64,000 bases of DNA from an uncultured Lachnospiraceae bacterium. Its GTDB lineage: Bacteria > Bacillota > Clostridia > Lachnospirales > Lachnospiraceae. A program made the position numbers and the translations under genes. The stretch is from NCBI GenBank assembly GCA_947629385.1, contig CANRDO010000006.1, forward strand, positions 1-64,000. The letters run 5' to 3'. Shown piece after piece: positions 32,868 through 42,673 of this stretch (position 1 is the stretch's first letter; every line of letters starts with the position of its first letter). Under the pieces are notes generated by a model that saw only the letters and a list, made by a program, of their open reading frames with translations, searched no databases and was not told where the DNA came from.

Positions 32868-33743
32868 ATGAGCAAATTAACTGCAAAGGGAATTGTGAAA
32901 ACATACGGGAAGAAGGATGTGCTGCACGGCGTCGATCTGGAGCTGGAGTCCGGGAAGATCTACGGGCTGATCGGGCGGAACGGCGCGGGCAAGACGACGC
33001 TGCTGTCAATCCTGACGGCACAGAACCCCGCGACGAGGGGCACGGTGGAGCTCGATGGACAGCCGGTGTGGGAGAATCCAAAAGTGCTGGAGCATTTCTG
33101 CTTTTCGCGGGAACTGAGCCAGACAAGTACAAGCGGCGCGGCTGCGATGAAGGTGAAGGAGTATCTGGAGATCGCCGCGACCTATTTTGAGCACTGGGAT
33201 CAGGCGACGGCGGATCGTCTGATACAGGAATTCGGGATTGAGAAAAAGAAGCGGATCAACAAGCTCTCAAAGGGTATGGTTTCGATGGTGACGATCGTCG
33301 TGGCGCTGGCGAGCAAGGCGGAGTTTACGTTTCTCGACGAGCCGGTTGCTGGCCTGGACGTGATCGCGCGCGAGCGTTTCTACCAGCTGCTGCTGGAGGA
33401 ATTTACGCAGACCGGACGCACGTTTGTGATCTCGACGCACATCATCGAGGAGGCCGCGGATGTGTTCGAGGAGGTTATCATGCTTGACGAGGGGCAGATT
33501 CTTCTGAAAGAGAATACGCAGGAGTTGCTGGAGCGGGCGTATCATATAAGCGGACATGAGGAAGAAGTAGACGCGGCGACAAAAGAACTTGAGGTTCACC
33601 ATGAGGAAAAGCTGGGCCGCAGCAAGGGTGTCGCGGTGCTGTTGGCTCCGGGGCAGACGCTGCCGCAGGGATATGACGTGAGCGTTCAGAAGCTCAGCCT
33701 TCAGAAATTGTTTGTGGCGCTTTGCGGGGAGGAGCACGTATGA
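32868..33743 (+). CDS. ABC transporter ATP-binding protein (YtrB-like)
   Basis: The 291-residue ATPase has Walker A GRNGAGKTT, Walker B FTFLDEPVAGLD and the H-loop STH. The signature is LSKGM in place of LSGGQ, as in many YtrB-type export ATPases. A C-terminal extension of about 80 residues follows the nucleotide-binding domain. It lies between the GntR regulator and two membrane subunits, which it would power. It overlaps the next gene by four bases. Confidence 0.88.
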   Translation: MSKLTAKGIVKTYGKKDVLHGVDLELESGKIYGLIGRNGAGKTTLLSILTAQNPATRGTVELDGQPVWENPKVLEHFCFSRELSQTSTSGAAAMKVKEYLEIAATYFEHWDQATADRLIQEFGIEKKKRINKLSKGMVSMVTIVVALASKAEFTFLDEPVAGLDVIARERFYQLLLEEFTQTGRTFVISTHIIEEAADVFEEVIMLDEGQILLKENTQELLERAYHISGHEEEVDAATKELEVHHEEKLGRSKGVAVLLAPGQTLPQGYDVSVQKLSLQKLFVALCGEEHV

Positions 33744-34453
33744 GGACGGGGATGAAGAAAGTAAAGCTGTGGAGTACGGCGTCGCTTACTTATGTAGGAA
33801 TTGCGGCGGCGATCACGGTGGGTATGATTCTGCTGACCGGAGGGTTTGGCGGAGCAGACCGGGCGGAGGTCTGGCAGACGCTTTTGTTCCAGTTTTCCAC
33901 GATGCTCCTGTTTTCGGGGGTGCTGATACAGACTTTGGCCGGGGTCGGTCTGTATCAGGTCTACTTTTCGGTGCTGCTTTCCATGGGAAGCACCAGAAAG
34001 GAGATCATCCGGACCTTATTTCTGAGCCAGGGAGCGACCGCGCTGCTTACGTCCTTGCTTGCGGGGCTGGTCTGGGGGATTGGCCGCTACGTGGAAAACA
34101 ATCCGCCACAGGAGGAACTGTTCGGACTCGGAATGCTGTGGTTTTTCTTGATCGCGTTTGGAATGCAGCTGTTGGGCTCGGCGTTCGGCATTGCGCTCGG
34201 GGCAGTGGGTCTTCGCTGGAGAACCGCGGGCGCGGTGATCATGATGATCGTATTCATACTGATCGGCGGCGTGACCGGCTGGAGCCTTGTCTCGCTTGAT
34301 CGTTCAGAAACAGGATTTCTGATGACTCATATAGGAACAGAGCTGCTCATGCCGCTTGTTTGCATGGGGATGTTCGCGGCAGGGCTTGGGCTTGATCTTT
34401 GCGCCGCAGGATTCGCGCGATTCGTCACGCGGAATGCCGAGGCAAGGGCTTAG
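33740..34453 (+). CDS. ABC transporter membrane subunit of the gntR operon (1)
   Basis: The 237-residue protein has six hydrophobic helices and no recognisable catalytic domain. A conserved-looking cytoplasmic segment, LLSMGSTRKEIIRTLFLSQG, resembles the coupling loop of ABC-2 type permeases. The ATGA overlap with the ATPase gene and the similar segment in the next gene (ELSMSSTRKAFFVSH) suggest that the two form a heterodimeric permease. The substrate is unknown. Confidence 0.8.
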   Translation: MRTGMKKVKLWSTASLTYVGIAAAITVGMILLTGGFGGADRAEVWQTLLFQFSTMLLFSGVLIQTLAGVGLYQVYFSVLLSMGSTRKEIIRTLFLSQGATALLTSLLAGLVWGIGRYVENNPPQEELFGLGMLWFFLIAFGMQLLGSAFGIALGAVGLRWRTAGAVIMMIVFILIGGVTGWSLVSLDRSETGFLMTHIGTELLMPLVCMGMFAAGLGLDLCAAGFARFVTRNAEARA

Positions 34454-34475
34454 GATGATGGAAGGAGATCAGGAT

Positions 34476-35195
34476 ATGTGGAAAGCAATCAAACGACAGA
34501 TTTATGTGCAGAGGAAAATCTTTGCCGAGATCGCAGGGGGCATGCTTGGGGTTTGGCTGTTCGGGGCCGCGGCGCTTGCGATTGCGATGCACTTTATAGA
34601 AGAAAAGGTCTATTTTCCACTCGGGACATGCTGCGCGCTCATAGCGCTGGGACTAGCGATGCTGTTTTTCTCGTTTGCGGAAGTGGTCGTCTATTTCGAT
34701 GTTGAGCTGTCGATGAGCTCGACGCGGAAAGCATTCTTTGTATCGCATTTGGTATTGTGGCTGCTTGCGATAGCGGAGGTTTTTGTGCTGACGGTATTGT
34801 TGTATAAGGTAGAGGAAGCGCTGAACCACATGCAGAATGCAGGAGCGGATGAGGGGATAGAACTGCTGCTGCCGTATCTGCTTCGGATCGGGATCCCGGT
34901 CGTCGTGCTGCTGGTGATCGCGGCAGGTCTTGTCGGCGCAATCTTCCTGCGCTTCGGCAAGCCTGTCCTCGCGGTGACCTGGATCGTGTGGATGTTCCTG
35001 TGCATCGGTGTCCCGCGGATCCACGACGCGGCGGAGGAAGCCCCGCATTCCTTCTGGGGCAGAATCGGGAATGCGATCGGGCGGCTGATCGGCGGCATTC
35101 CGGGATATCTGCAATGGAGCCTGCTTGCGGCGGTATGTGCGGCGGGGATCGCGGGGACCTGGGTGATCTTGAGGAAGCAGCAGGCGAGCGTATAA
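34476..35195 (+). CDS. ABC transporter membrane subunit of the gntR operon (2)
   Basis: The 239-residue protein has six hydrophobic helices with the same order as its upstream neighbour and the matching STRK segment before helix three. ATG 34476 follows AAGGAGAT by eight bases; the longer frame starting in the previous gene is not used. With the ATPase it forms the transporter controlled by the GntR regulator. Confidence 0.78.
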   Translation: MWKAIKRQIYVQRKIFAEIAGGMLGVWLFGAAALAIAMHFIEEKVYFPLGTCCALIALGLAMLFFSFAEVVVYFDVELSMSSTRKAFFVSHLVLWLLAIAEVFVLTVLLYKVEEALNHMQNAGADEGIELLLPYLLRIGIPVVVLLVIAAGLVGAIFLRFGKPVLAVTWIVWMFLCIGVPRIHDAAEEAPHSFWGRIGNAIGRLIGGIPGYLQWSLLAAVCAAGIAGTWVILRKQQASV

Positions 35196-35255
35196 TGAAT
35201 TGCAAATCTTACCGTGCGCGGGGCAATAACACGGCCGTAGGAAGGGAGTGCTGAT

Positions 35256-36335
35256 ATGGGGTGTGTGATTGACAATGATCAGGCAAAGATGCTTTCGGGT
35301 GATGTGGTGATTCCGGATACCATGGATGAGATTCCGACAGAGCTGTTCTGCCAAAACCAGGAAATCATATCCGTTACCATTCCGGGAACAGTGAAAAAGA
35401 TCGGCTTCAGGGCGTTTGCCAGATGCGGGAATCTGGAGAAGGTCGTCCTCGGAGAAGGTCTTGAGAGGATTGAAAAAAAGGCGTTTGTAGATTGCGGGCT
35501 GCGTGAGATAACGATCCCGTATTCGGTTCGGGAGATCGGAGAGTCCGCATTCTTCTACTGCGAACAGCTGGAGACGGTTACGATACAGAATCCGGAGACA
35601 AGAGTCGAGACAAGCGCGTTTTTCGAGTGCAGAAATATAAAGAAGATCAATTATGGGGACCAGGCTGCGTCGGATCAGATCTTTCACATGATGGGACAAC
35701 CGTTTCTGGAGCAGCATTTGGAGGACGCGGCAAATCTGGGACACAGAGCCGATCCCGAGTTCGGGCGCCTGAGAGACGGCTGCGCTCAGGGAGACGCGGC
35801 CGCGATGGCCGCGATGGCGGACTGGTTAGGGCAATGGGCGCGGGAGCCGGATGCCTCGCACTTCTATACCCGGGCGGAAAATTACTGGCGGTATCGCGCA
35901 TACCGCAGAGGGAACGCCGAGGCGGCAGAATGGTTCGCGCAGTATTTTGCCGGGCATCCGGGAGAACGGCTGGAGTCAATCCTGCCGGAGAACAGCAATC
36001 ACAGGATCGGTTATTACAGCCATTCCGTTCCGGGGAAGCTCCTGAACGATCTGGGATTCGCGTTTTTTGACCCGGGCAGGAAATATGAGGTCAAGCAATT
36101 GGAGGGGAAGGATCTCGTCGAGGTGAGCGCCCCGGAGAGCTATGTAGGACCGGATGAGGATGGCTTTGGCGCGGAGCACTACTATGACTGGTGGTTCCTC
36201 GACGAAAATATGCAGCCGATTCCAGGAACTGCGCGCATCACCGCGACGGCAAGCGATACCAGTGAAGAACCTTTCAAGGAGAAAAAAGCCAGGGCGGAAG
36301 AAATTCTCCGAACAAGAAAGGTCATTTCTACTTGA
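35256..36335 (+). CDS. Cytoplasmic BspA-type leucine-rich repeat protein with Sel1-like segment
   Basis: Residues 18-130 hold four to five LRR_5 (BspA/TpLRR) units of the pattern VTIPGTVKKIGFRAFARCGNLEKV and ITIPYSVREIGESAFFYCEQLETV. Residues 160-225 are helical with repeated small-residue patterns like Sel1/TPR units (GDAAAMAAMADWLGQWA, GNAEAAEWFAQYFA). The last 110 residues are mixed. Most BspA-type proteins are secreted, but this 359-residue protein has no signal peptide. ATG 35256 follows GGAAGGGAG. The function is unknown; protein binding is a fair guess. Confidence 0.75.
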   Translation: MGCVIDNDQAKMLSGDVVIPDTMDEIPTELFCQNQEIISVTIPGTVKKIGFRAFARCGNLEKVVLGEGLERIEKKAFVDCGLREITIPYSVREIGESAFFYCEQLETVTIQNPETRVETSAFFECRNIKKINYGDQAASDQIFHMMGQPFLEQHLEDAANLGHRADPEFGRLRDGCAQGDAAAMAAMADWLGQWAREPDASHFYTRAENYWRYRAYRRGNAEAAEWFAQYFAGHPGERLESILPENSNHRIGYYSHSVPGKLLNDLGFAFFDPGRKYEVKQLEGKDLVEVSAPESYVGPDEDGFGAEHYYDWWFLDENMQPIPGTARITATASDTSEEPFKEKKARAEEILRTRKVIST

Positions 36336-36359
36336 ATTATTCGCGAATATCTGTATAAT
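36332..36359 (+). promoter_or_regulatory. Sigma-A promoter of the amino-acid transporter operon
   Basis: TTGAAT (36332-36337), 16-bp spacer, TATAAT (36354-36359). The -35 overlaps the stop codon of the LRR gene. Confidence 0.75.
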
Positions 36360-36436
36360 GTATAAATAGCGATATTAATTTATATTTATGCATGTTCGCT
36401 GTATGGCGGACATGGCATGAGAAGGAGGAGCTTATT

Positions 36437-37339
36437 ATGAAAAAGAAATTACTGGCACTTGCGATGGCTGCATGCATGGCCCTGTCGATGACCGCGTTTG
36501 CAGACGAGACTGAGGGAGAGACTGCGAGCGCTCCGCTCGAGGTTCAGACGGTTACGCCGGGCAAGCTGACCGTGGCGACGAGCCCGGACTTCGCTCCGTA
36601 TGAGTTCTATGCGATCGACGAGGACGGCAATCCGACGCTGGCCGGCTTTGATATTGAGCTGGCAAAGTACATAGCGGATTATATGGGGCTGGAGCTTGAG
36701 ATCATTCCGATCGACTTCAACGGCGTGCTCACTGAACTTGCCACGAAGTCTGTGGATATCGGTATGTCAGGCCTTTCTCCGGATCCGGATCGTATGGATG
36801 CGATGGATTTCTCGGATATCTATCGTGGTGGCGGACAATCTCTGGTTACGGTAAAAGACAAGGCAGATACGTTCAATACGTTTGAGGCGGTTAATAAACC
36901 GGAGGTTTCTGTTGGTGCGCAGATCGGTTCCATTCAGGAGACTTTGGCAAAGGAAAACAGTCCGGAAGCAAGCCTTGTTTCCCTGGTGAATGTGACGGAC
37001 ATTATTTCTGAGCTTCTGGCAGGTAAGCTTGACGCGGCGTATATTGAGACTGCAGTGGCGGAGAGCTATCAGAAGAATTATCCGGAGCTTGAGATCGTGC
37101 TGGATGTTCCTTATGATATTGAGGGTACTGCGGCCGGTGTCTGCAAGGGCAACACAGAGCTTCTGATGGCGGTCAATGAGGCGATTGCTTTAGCCAAGGA
37201 GGACGGTACCATAGATAAGCTCTATGAAGAGGCGGAAGCTCTCGCAGCCGGCGAGAAGTACGAAGGTATGCTGGATGATGAAGGAGAGGTGCCGGAAGAG
37301 GCTGAGTCCGAGGCTGCGACGGAGGCCGTTACCGAGTAA
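36437..37339 (+). CDS. Polar amino-acid ABC transporter substrate-binding protein
   Basis: The 300-residue protein is of the bacterial extracellular solute-binding family 3: LTVATSPDFAPYEFY, AGFDIELAKYIADYMGLELEII, then GVLTELATKSVDIGMSGLSPDPDRMDAMDFS. It captures an amino acid outside the cell. The signal peptide ends at TAFA-DE. A cysteine in the hydrophobic core (MAACMALS) is a poor lipobox. The last 25 residues are a Glu-rich tail. ATG 36437 follows AAGGAGGAG. A terminator-like hairpin separates it from the permease, as expected when the binding protein is made in excess. Confidence 0.9.
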   Translation: MKKKLLALAMAACMALSMTAFADETEGETASAPLEVQTVTPGKLTVATSPDFAPYEFYAIDEDGNPTLAGFDIELAKYIADYMGLELEIIPIDFNGVLTELATKSVDIGMSGLSPDPDRMDAMDFSDIYRGGGQSLVTVKDKADTFNTFEAVNKPEVSVGAQIGSIQETLAKENSPEASLVSLVNVTDIISELLAGKLDAAYIETAVAESYQKNYPELEIVLDVPYDIEGTAAGVCKGNTELLMAVNEAIALAKEDGTIDKLYEEAEALAAGEKYEGMLDDEGEVPEEAESEAATEAVTE

Positions 37340-37368
37340 TCATAAAGTGTTTTATGCAAAGATGCAGG

Positions 37369-37406
37369 AGCTGCCGCATTTACTCTTTTCCATGCGGCAG
37401 CTTTTC
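37369..37406 (+). terminator. Intraoperonic terminator between binding protein and permease
   Basis: AGCTGCCGCAT (37369-37379) pairs perfectly with ATGCGGCAGCT (37392-37402), followed by TTTTC. Partial read-through would lower permease relative to binding-protein expression. Confidence 0.8.
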
Positions 37407-37497
37407 TCCTGTAACATGTTCCGAAAGTGTGACTGAATGTTGCAGGACGATTGTCCTGACATGAACACATGAATGGAATGTCTGAAAGGAGCTATAC

Positions 37498-38283
37498 ATG
37501 GATTCGTTTATTAAGCTGAGTAATTTCTCAAAAGTCTGGCCTTACGCGCAGCTTTTCTGGCAGGGCATTCTGGTGACGGTCCTTCTGTCCGTTTTCACGG
37601 TGGTCATCGGCTTTGTCCTCGCCCTAATCCTTGCGCTGATGCGTTTATCGAATTTCTGCCCGCTGGGCTTTCTCGGATTGGACAAGAACGGCCACCGGAG
37701 GCAGCGCGGCTTTCTGGCCGCAGTCGGCAGGTTCAACCCGCTGAATTTCCTCGCGACCGCGTACGTCGAGATCCTGCGTTCCACGCCCGTGATCGTGCAG
37801 GTCTTCATTATCTACTATGGCGTGTTCAGCCTGATTAGGCTCCCGTCGTTTCTGATGTTCGGGTTTATCCGTTTTGAGCGCTTCTTCCCGGGTGTTGTGG
37901 CGCTGGGACTGAACTCCGGCGCATACCTCTGTGAGATCATCCGCGCCGGCATCCAGTCGATTGACGGAGGCCAGACGGAGGCGGCGCGTTCTCTGGGACT
38001 TTCCCAGTCACAGAACATGCGCTATATCATTCTCCCGCAGGCAGTGAAGAACATCCTTCCCGCGATCGCGAACGAGTTTGTCATCATTATCAAAGAATCT
38101 GCGATCACTTACACAATCGGCGTGCAGGACATCATGTCGGCTGTGAACGCGGTCAAGGGCGCGACCTTTATCATCATCGAGCCGCTTCTGGTGGCGACGG
38201 CGATCTATTTCTGCCTGTGCTTCCCGACGTCCAAGCTGATCGCGTATTTTGAGAGGAGGATGAGCCGTGGCGACAAGAGATAG
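37498..38283 (+). CDS. Polar amino-acid ABC transporter permease
   Basis: The 261-residue permease is of the HisM/GlnP family: [39 protein letters not shown] and the EAA loop [26 protein letters not shown]. About five hydrophobic helices are seen. An insert of about 30 residues between helices two and three ([13 protein letters not shown]) is longer than usual. AAAGGAG precedes ATG 37498. The gene overlaps the ATPase by 17 bases. Confidence 0.92.
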   Translation: MDSFIKLSNFSKVWPYAQLFWQGILVTVLLSVFTVVIGFVLALILALMRLSNFCPLGFLGLDKNGHRRQRGFLAAVGRFNPLNFLATAYVEILRSTPVIVQVFIIYYGVFSLIRLPSFLMFGFIRFERFFPGVVALGLNSGAYLCEIIRAGIQSIDGGQTEAARSLGLSQSQNMRYIILPQAVKNILPAIANEFVIIIKESAITYTIGVQDIMSAVNAVKGATFIIIEPLLVATAIYFCLCFPTSKLIAYFERRMSRGDKR

Positions 38284-39043
38284 TCTGATCAAGGTAACCG
38301 ACCTGAAAAAGCATTATAACATGGGAGCAATCAAGGCGCTCGACGGGATCACGACCGAGATTTTCAAAGGCGACGTGATGGCGGTGATCGGACCGTCCGG
38401 ATCCGGCAAGTCGACCTTCCTGCGCAGCCTGAACCTGCTGGAGGAGCCGACGGAGGGTTCCATCATCTTCGACGGCATCGACATCACGAAGAAGAAATAT
38501 GTAAATGAGAGCGGAAAGACGGTCAACCTGAACATCGATCTGCTGCGGCAGAAGATGGGCATGGTGTTCCAGCACTTCAACCTGTTCCCGCACATGACGA
38601 TCCTCGGCAACATGACGCTGGCGCCGATGAAGGTGAAGGGTATGAGTAAGGACGAGGCGGAGACGAGGGCGCTCATGCTGCTCGACCGTGTGGGTCTGAA
38701 GGACCGTGCCGGAGCATATCCAATCCAGCTGTCCGGCGGGCAGAAGCAGCGTGTCGCGATCGTGCGCGCGCTGGCGATGGAGCCGGAGGTTATGCTGTTC
38801 GACGAGCCGACGTCCGCGCTCGACCCGGAGATGGTCGGCGAAGTGCTCGACGTCATGAAGGAGCTCGCGCAGGAGGGCATGACGATGGTCTGCGTGACAC
38901 ATGAGATGGGCTTTGCGCGCGAGGTGGGCAACCGCGTCCTCTTCATGGCGGACGGCCTTCTGATGGAGGAGGGCACGCCGGAGCAGGTCTTTGACCACCC
39001 GCAGAACCCGAGACTTAAGGATTTCCTGGCGAAGGTTCTGTAG
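38267..39043 (+). CDS. Polar amino-acid ABC transporter ATP-binding protein
   Basis: The 258-residue ATPase is of the GlnQ/HisP family with Walker [10 protein letters not shown], the signature LSGGQ, Walker [15 protein letters not shown] and the H-loop VTHE. Compared with GlnQ it has an insert of about 12 residues after the first strand ([15 protein letters not shown]). GTG 38267 lies inside the permease 3' end, so translation is coupled. A strong terminator ends the operon. Confidence 0.93.
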   Translation: MATRDSLIKVTDLKKHYNMGAIKALDGITTEIFKGDVMAVIGPSGSGKSTFLRSLNLLEEPTEGSIIFDGIDITKKKYVNESGKTVNLNIDLLRQKMGMVFQHFNLFPHMTILGNMTLAPMKVKGMSKDEAETRALMLLDRVGLKDRAGAYPIQLSGGQKQRVAIVRALAMEPEVMLFDEPTSALDPEMVGEVLDVMKELAQEGMTMVCVTHEMGFAREVGNRVLFMADGLLMEEGTPEQVFDHPQNPRLKDFLAKVL

Positions 39044-39137
39044 AGAATCTGTTCGGAAGTCAGAGCGCGATTCCAATCTGGGAATCAGATGGACATGGGA
39101 TCGGACAAAATATAATGAAAGAAATGGACAAGAAAAG

Positions 39138-39184
39138 AAAGCTGTCGTAAAATATTCCCAGTGGATATTTGCGGCAGCTTTTTT
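39138..39184 (+). terminator. Intrinsic terminator of the amino-acid transporter operon
   Basis: AAAGCTGTCGTAAAATAT pairs with ATATTTGCGGCAGCTTT, allowing G-U pairs and one bulge, followed by a T-run. Confidence 0.85.
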
Positions 39185-39246
39185 GCGAAAGAAAAAGGAA
39201 GCGGAGGCAAATTGATAGAAGATAGCGGAAGGTGGAGACGAATAAT

Positions 39247-40689
39247 ATGACACGGGAAAAGCATGCTGCGCTGGCGGCGATCGAAGCGCGGGCGGAGAAG
39301 ATCACCGGCGTGGCGGACCGGATCTGGGAGTATGCAGAGCTCTCTTTGCAGGAGGAGAAGTCTGCTGCCCTGTACTGCAAGGTTCTGCGCGAAGAAGGCT
39401 TTCGGGTAGAAGAAGAGATCTGCGGCATCGCGACGGCTTTCGCGGCGAGCTATGGGAGCGGGCGTCCGCTGATCGGGATCCTTGCGGAATATGACGCGCT
39501 CTCCGGGCTTTCGCAGAAGGCGGGGAGCACACAGCGCGACGAGCTTGTTCCGGGCGGCAGCGGACATGGCTGCGGTCATAACCTGCTGGGCGCGGGGGCG
39601 CTGGCGGCGGCGTTTGGCGTGAAGGCGTATCTGGAGCAGAGCGGGCGCCCCGGAACGATCATCCTGTACGGCTGCCCGGGCGAGGAAGGCGGCGCGGCGA
39701 AGGCGTTCATGGCGCGTGACGGTCTCTGGAAGGAGCTGGACGCGGCGCTGACCTGGCACCCGGAGGATGTGAACGAGGTGGCGACCGGCTCCTCGAACGC
39801 CTGTATCCAGGTGCAGTATAAGTTCATGGGCGTGGCTTCGCATGCGGCCGCCGCGCCGGAGCTGGGTCGCAGTGCGCTGGACGCGGTCGAGCTGATGAAT
39901 GTCGGCGTACAGTTCCTGCGGGAGCATATGAGCGACAGGGCGCGCATCCACTATGCGATCACGGACGGAGGCGGCTGCAGCCCGAACGTCGTGCAGCCGC
40001 GCGCGAGCGTGCTCTACATGGTGCGCTCAAACCGCGTCGCCGAGGCGGTGGAACTGCAGACACGCGTCGACCGGATCGCGCAGGGCGCGGCGCTGATGAC
40101 CGACACGACCTTCGAGAAGAAATTCATTGACGGGGTGGCGGACACAGTCAGCAATTTCACGCTGGAACGCGTACTCTATGAGAATTTCAGTAAGCTCGGA
40201 GTGCCGCGCTATACGCCGGAGGAGCATGCTTACGCGGACGCGCTTTCAAAGACTTATCCAGGGAGCGACAAGCTGCCGGGCGTGGCGGCGGAGAATGACA
40301 GCGTGCTGCGGGAGCAGGTGGAAGAGCAGCGCAGGCAGTGCGGACACGCGATGAACGAATTTCTCGCGCCGCTTTACCAGGGGGACGCGTTCGACCCCGG
40401 TTCTACGGATGTCGGCGATGTGAGCTGGCTTACGCCGACGGCGCAGATTCATGTGGCGTCCTGGCCGAACGGTTGTCCGGGCCACAGCTGGCAGAACGTC
40501 TCCTGCGACCGCACGGAGATCGGACACAAGGCGGCGCTCCATGCGGGCAAGGTGCTCGCGGCAGGGGCGATCGACCTGTTTGAGCAGCCGGAGCTTCTGC
40601 GGGAGGCCCGTGCGGAGTTTGAAAAGCGCACGGCGGCGGGCTATACTTGCCCGGTTCCACCGGATGCGGTTCCGACGATTCCGGATTGA
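39247..40689 (+). CDS. M20-family amidohydrolase, AbgB-like
   Basis: The 480-residue protein belongs to the M20D peptidases close to AbgB, the catalytic subunit that hydrolyses p-aminobenzoyl-glutamate. It has the metal-site signature GGSGHGCGHNLLGAG, GCPGEEGGAAK with the catalytic Glu, and the dimerisation domain with SHAAAAPELGRSALDAVELM. No signal peptide is seen. ATG 39247 is chosen over GTG 39232 because GGTGGAG lies nine bases upstream. The true substrate could be another N-acyl amino acid or dipeptide; the preceding amino-acid transporter may supply or recover products. Confidence 0.88.
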   Translation: MTREKHAALAAIEARAEKITGVADRIWEYAELSLQEEKSAALYCKVLREEGFRVEEEICGIATAFAASYGSGRPLIGILAEYDALSGLSQKAGSTQRDELVPGGSGHGCGHNLLGAGALAAAFGVKAYLEQSGRPGTIILYGCPGEEGGAAKAFMARDGLWKELDAALTWHPEDVNEVATGSSNACIQVQYKFMGVASHAAAAPELGRSALDAVELMNVGVQFLREHMSDRARIHYAITDGGGCSPNVVQPRASVLYMVRSNRVAEAVELQTRVDRIAQGAALMTDTTFEKKFIDGVADTVSNFTLERVLYENFSKLGVPRYTPEEHAYADALSKTYPGSDKLPGVAAENDSVLREQVEEQRRQCGHAMNEFLAPLYQGDAFDPGSTDVGDVSWLTPTAQIHVASWPNGCPGHSWQNVSCDRTEIGHKAALHAGKVLAAGAIDLFEQPELLREARAEFEKRTAAGYTCPVPPDAVPTIPD

Positions 40690-40724
40690 GAGTATTTGAA
40701 ACGAACAACTATGAGATGGCAAAA

Positions 40725-40769
40725 GATCTCCGGAAAGGACTTGCAGGATGCTCCTCCGGAGATTTTTGT
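40725..40769 (+). terminator. Intrinsic terminator of the amidohydrolase gene
   Basis: ATCTCCGGA (40726-40734) pairs with TCCGGAGAT (40755-40763); TTTTTG follows. Confidence 0.8.
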
Positions 40770-40778
40770 TTAAAAATA

Positions 40779-40831
40779 TCCACTCAGTTTATTTTTTTAG
40801 AATACAATTTTTATGCGGCGACGATTATAAT
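40779..40831 (+). promoter_or_regulatory. Promoter with putative YesN box, yesMN operon
   Basis: TCCAC (40779-40783), 14 bases, TAGAAT (40798-40803), 22 bases, TATAAT (40826-40831). The -35 position holds only TACAAT, weak, as expected for an activated promoter. The same elements with the same spacings occur at 45516-45568. Confidence 0.55.
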
Positions 40832-40876
40832 AAATACAATAGGTGATCTGTCGGCAAACGGGAAAGGGGAACGGTT

Positions 40877-42673
40877 GTGAAGAGGATGCTCGCAAAGTAC
40901 AACAGCTGGAAATTGGGACGAAAGCTTCTGGTGGCGTTTGCACTTGTCTCGATCATTCCGATCCTGTTTGTCCAGATTGTGGCCTTTCAGGTAAACCGTA
41001 ATCAGATGACGGAGAAGATTGACGAGCTGATGGTGAACAGCCTCACGCAGATTGCAGAGCGTGTAAATCTGAACCTGCAGATTTATATGAATCAGGTGTA
41101 TCAGATCTACCGGGATGAGCAGGTGATCGAGAATCTGCGCAGACTGGAGGACGATAAGGACAACAGGAAGGCGGTCGCCTACAATCAGATTGTCAGCCGT
41201 CTGAAGCAGTACAGCAGCAATGAGACAGGAGTGCGCTGCCTGAGCATTGTCTGTCCGGATGGATCTTCGGTGGTCTATGATTTCTACGCGGATTCCTCGC
41301 TGAATACGATCTGGCAGGACTTTCGCGATCTGAGACAGACGCCGCCGTATCTGGAAACGCTCGACGCGCCCGGCATGGTGGTCACCGACACGATGCGCTA
41401 CGAAGGGGAGAATCGGGGACGTTTTTTTCATATTTCCAAGCGGATGTTCGACTTTGACCACCTTGAGCAGGGGAGCATCGCAACGATCACGATGACGATC
41501 GACGCGGGCGTGCTGGGCGATATCTGCGGAAATCACGGGCTGGATGAACAGAGCATTAATTTTATTATGAACGATGAGCGGAAGGTCATCGCCTATCCGG
41601 ATCCGGACTTCGCCGGGATCACGATGAACCCGGACTTGGACATCGAGAGTTTTGTGCAGGTTTCCGGTTATCTTCGCAACAGGAATATTAACATCAACCG
41701 GTATGAGGACGAGGTGACCGGCTGGATTTTCTGCAACGCTTATGATAGGGATTACATGTTGAAGGATGTGTCGCGGACTCAGCAGATTCTTGTGACGATC
41801 ACGGTATTTGTCATTTTGTTTGCATCCGCGCTGATCACTTACACGGTACGCACAATGGATGCGTCTGTAAGATCAGTCGTATCCGGTATGCAGCAGGTGC
41901 AGCAGGGCAATCTGGATGTCGTGGTGCCGGTGCGTTCCTTCGATGAGATCGGTACGATTGCAGACAATTTCAACGATATGACCGTTAAGGTGAAACAGCT
42001 GATCGAGGAGGTCGGGAATGCCAAGGAACGGCAGAAGAACGCGGAGATCCAGGCTTTAGAGGCTCAGATCAACCCGCATTTCCTGTACAATACGCTTGAC
42101 TCCATTAACTGGATGGCGATTGAGAAGGGCGAGTACGAGATCAGCGAGATGATACGAAATCTCGGCGTCATTTTGCGCTACAGTGTGAACAAGAGCAATC
42201 AGATGACGACGATACGCGAGATTGCCGACTGGCTGAAGAAGTATGTCAGCCTGCAGAAGATGCGCTTCAATGACGCGTTTTCCTGCGAGATCAATGTGGA
42301 TGAACGTGTATACAATGTAAAAGTACACAAGCTGCTCTTACAGCCGTTTGTAGAAAACGCGATCCTGCACGGGTTCAGGGAGATGGAGAGCGGCGGACTG
42401 CTTCGGGTCGACATTTCTCTCGCGGAGGATGAGAAGGGGATCGCCATCATCATAGAGGACAACGGAAAGGGAATGGAGCCGGAGAAGCTGGCGGATTACA
42501 ATGACAGGGAGCGGGCGATCAAAGACGACGGCCGCGGAATCGGGCTCCACAATGCTTTCTCGCGTATGCATATGTACTACGGTGACGAGGCATCCTGGAA
42601 TGTGAGCAGCATTCCTGAGCTGGGCACCGTGATCACACTGCGTCTGCCATTGCCGAAGGAGGGTGAGCAATGA
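40877..42673 (+). CDS. YesM-family sensor histidine kinase
   Basis: The 598-residue kinase has membrane helices at about 20-40 and 302-324 framing a 260-residue extracellular sensor region. A HAMP domain follows, then the His_kinase domain with INPHFLYNTLDSINWMA (phospho-acceptor near His401), and an HATPase domain with the N-box PFVENAILHG and IEDNGKGM. YesM-type kinases pair with AraC-type regulators and control carbohydrate uptake. GTG 40877 follows AAAGGGGA. It overlaps the regulator gene by four bases. Confidence 0.93.
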   Translation: MKRMLAKYNSWKLGRKLLVAFALVSIIPILFVQIVAFQVNRNQMTEKIDELMVNSLTQIAERVNLNLQIYMNQVYQIYRDEQVIENLRRLEDDKDNRKAVAYNQIVSRLKQYSSNETGVRCLSIVCPDGSSVVYDFYADSSLNTIWQDFRDLRQTPPYLETLDAPGMVVTDTMRYEGENRGRFFHISKRMFDFDHLEQGSIATITMTIDAGVLGDICGNHGLDEQSINFIMNDERKVIAYPDPDFAGITMNPDLDIESFVQVSGYLRNRNININRYEDEVTGWIFCNAYDRDYMLKDVSRTQQILVTITVFVILFASALITYTVRTMDASVRSVVSGMQQVQQGNLDVVVPVRSFDEIGTIADNFNDMTVKVKQLIEEVGNAKERQKNAEIQALEAQINPHFLYNTLDSINWMAIEKGEYEISEMIRNLGVILRYSVNKSNQMTTIREIADWLKKYVSLQKMRFNDAFSCEINVDERVYNVKVHKLLLQPFVENAILHGFREMESGGLLRVDISLAEDEKGIAIIIEDNGKGMEPEKLADYNDRERAIKDDGRGIGLHNAFSRMHMYYGDEASWNVSSIPELGTVITLRLPLPKEGEQ

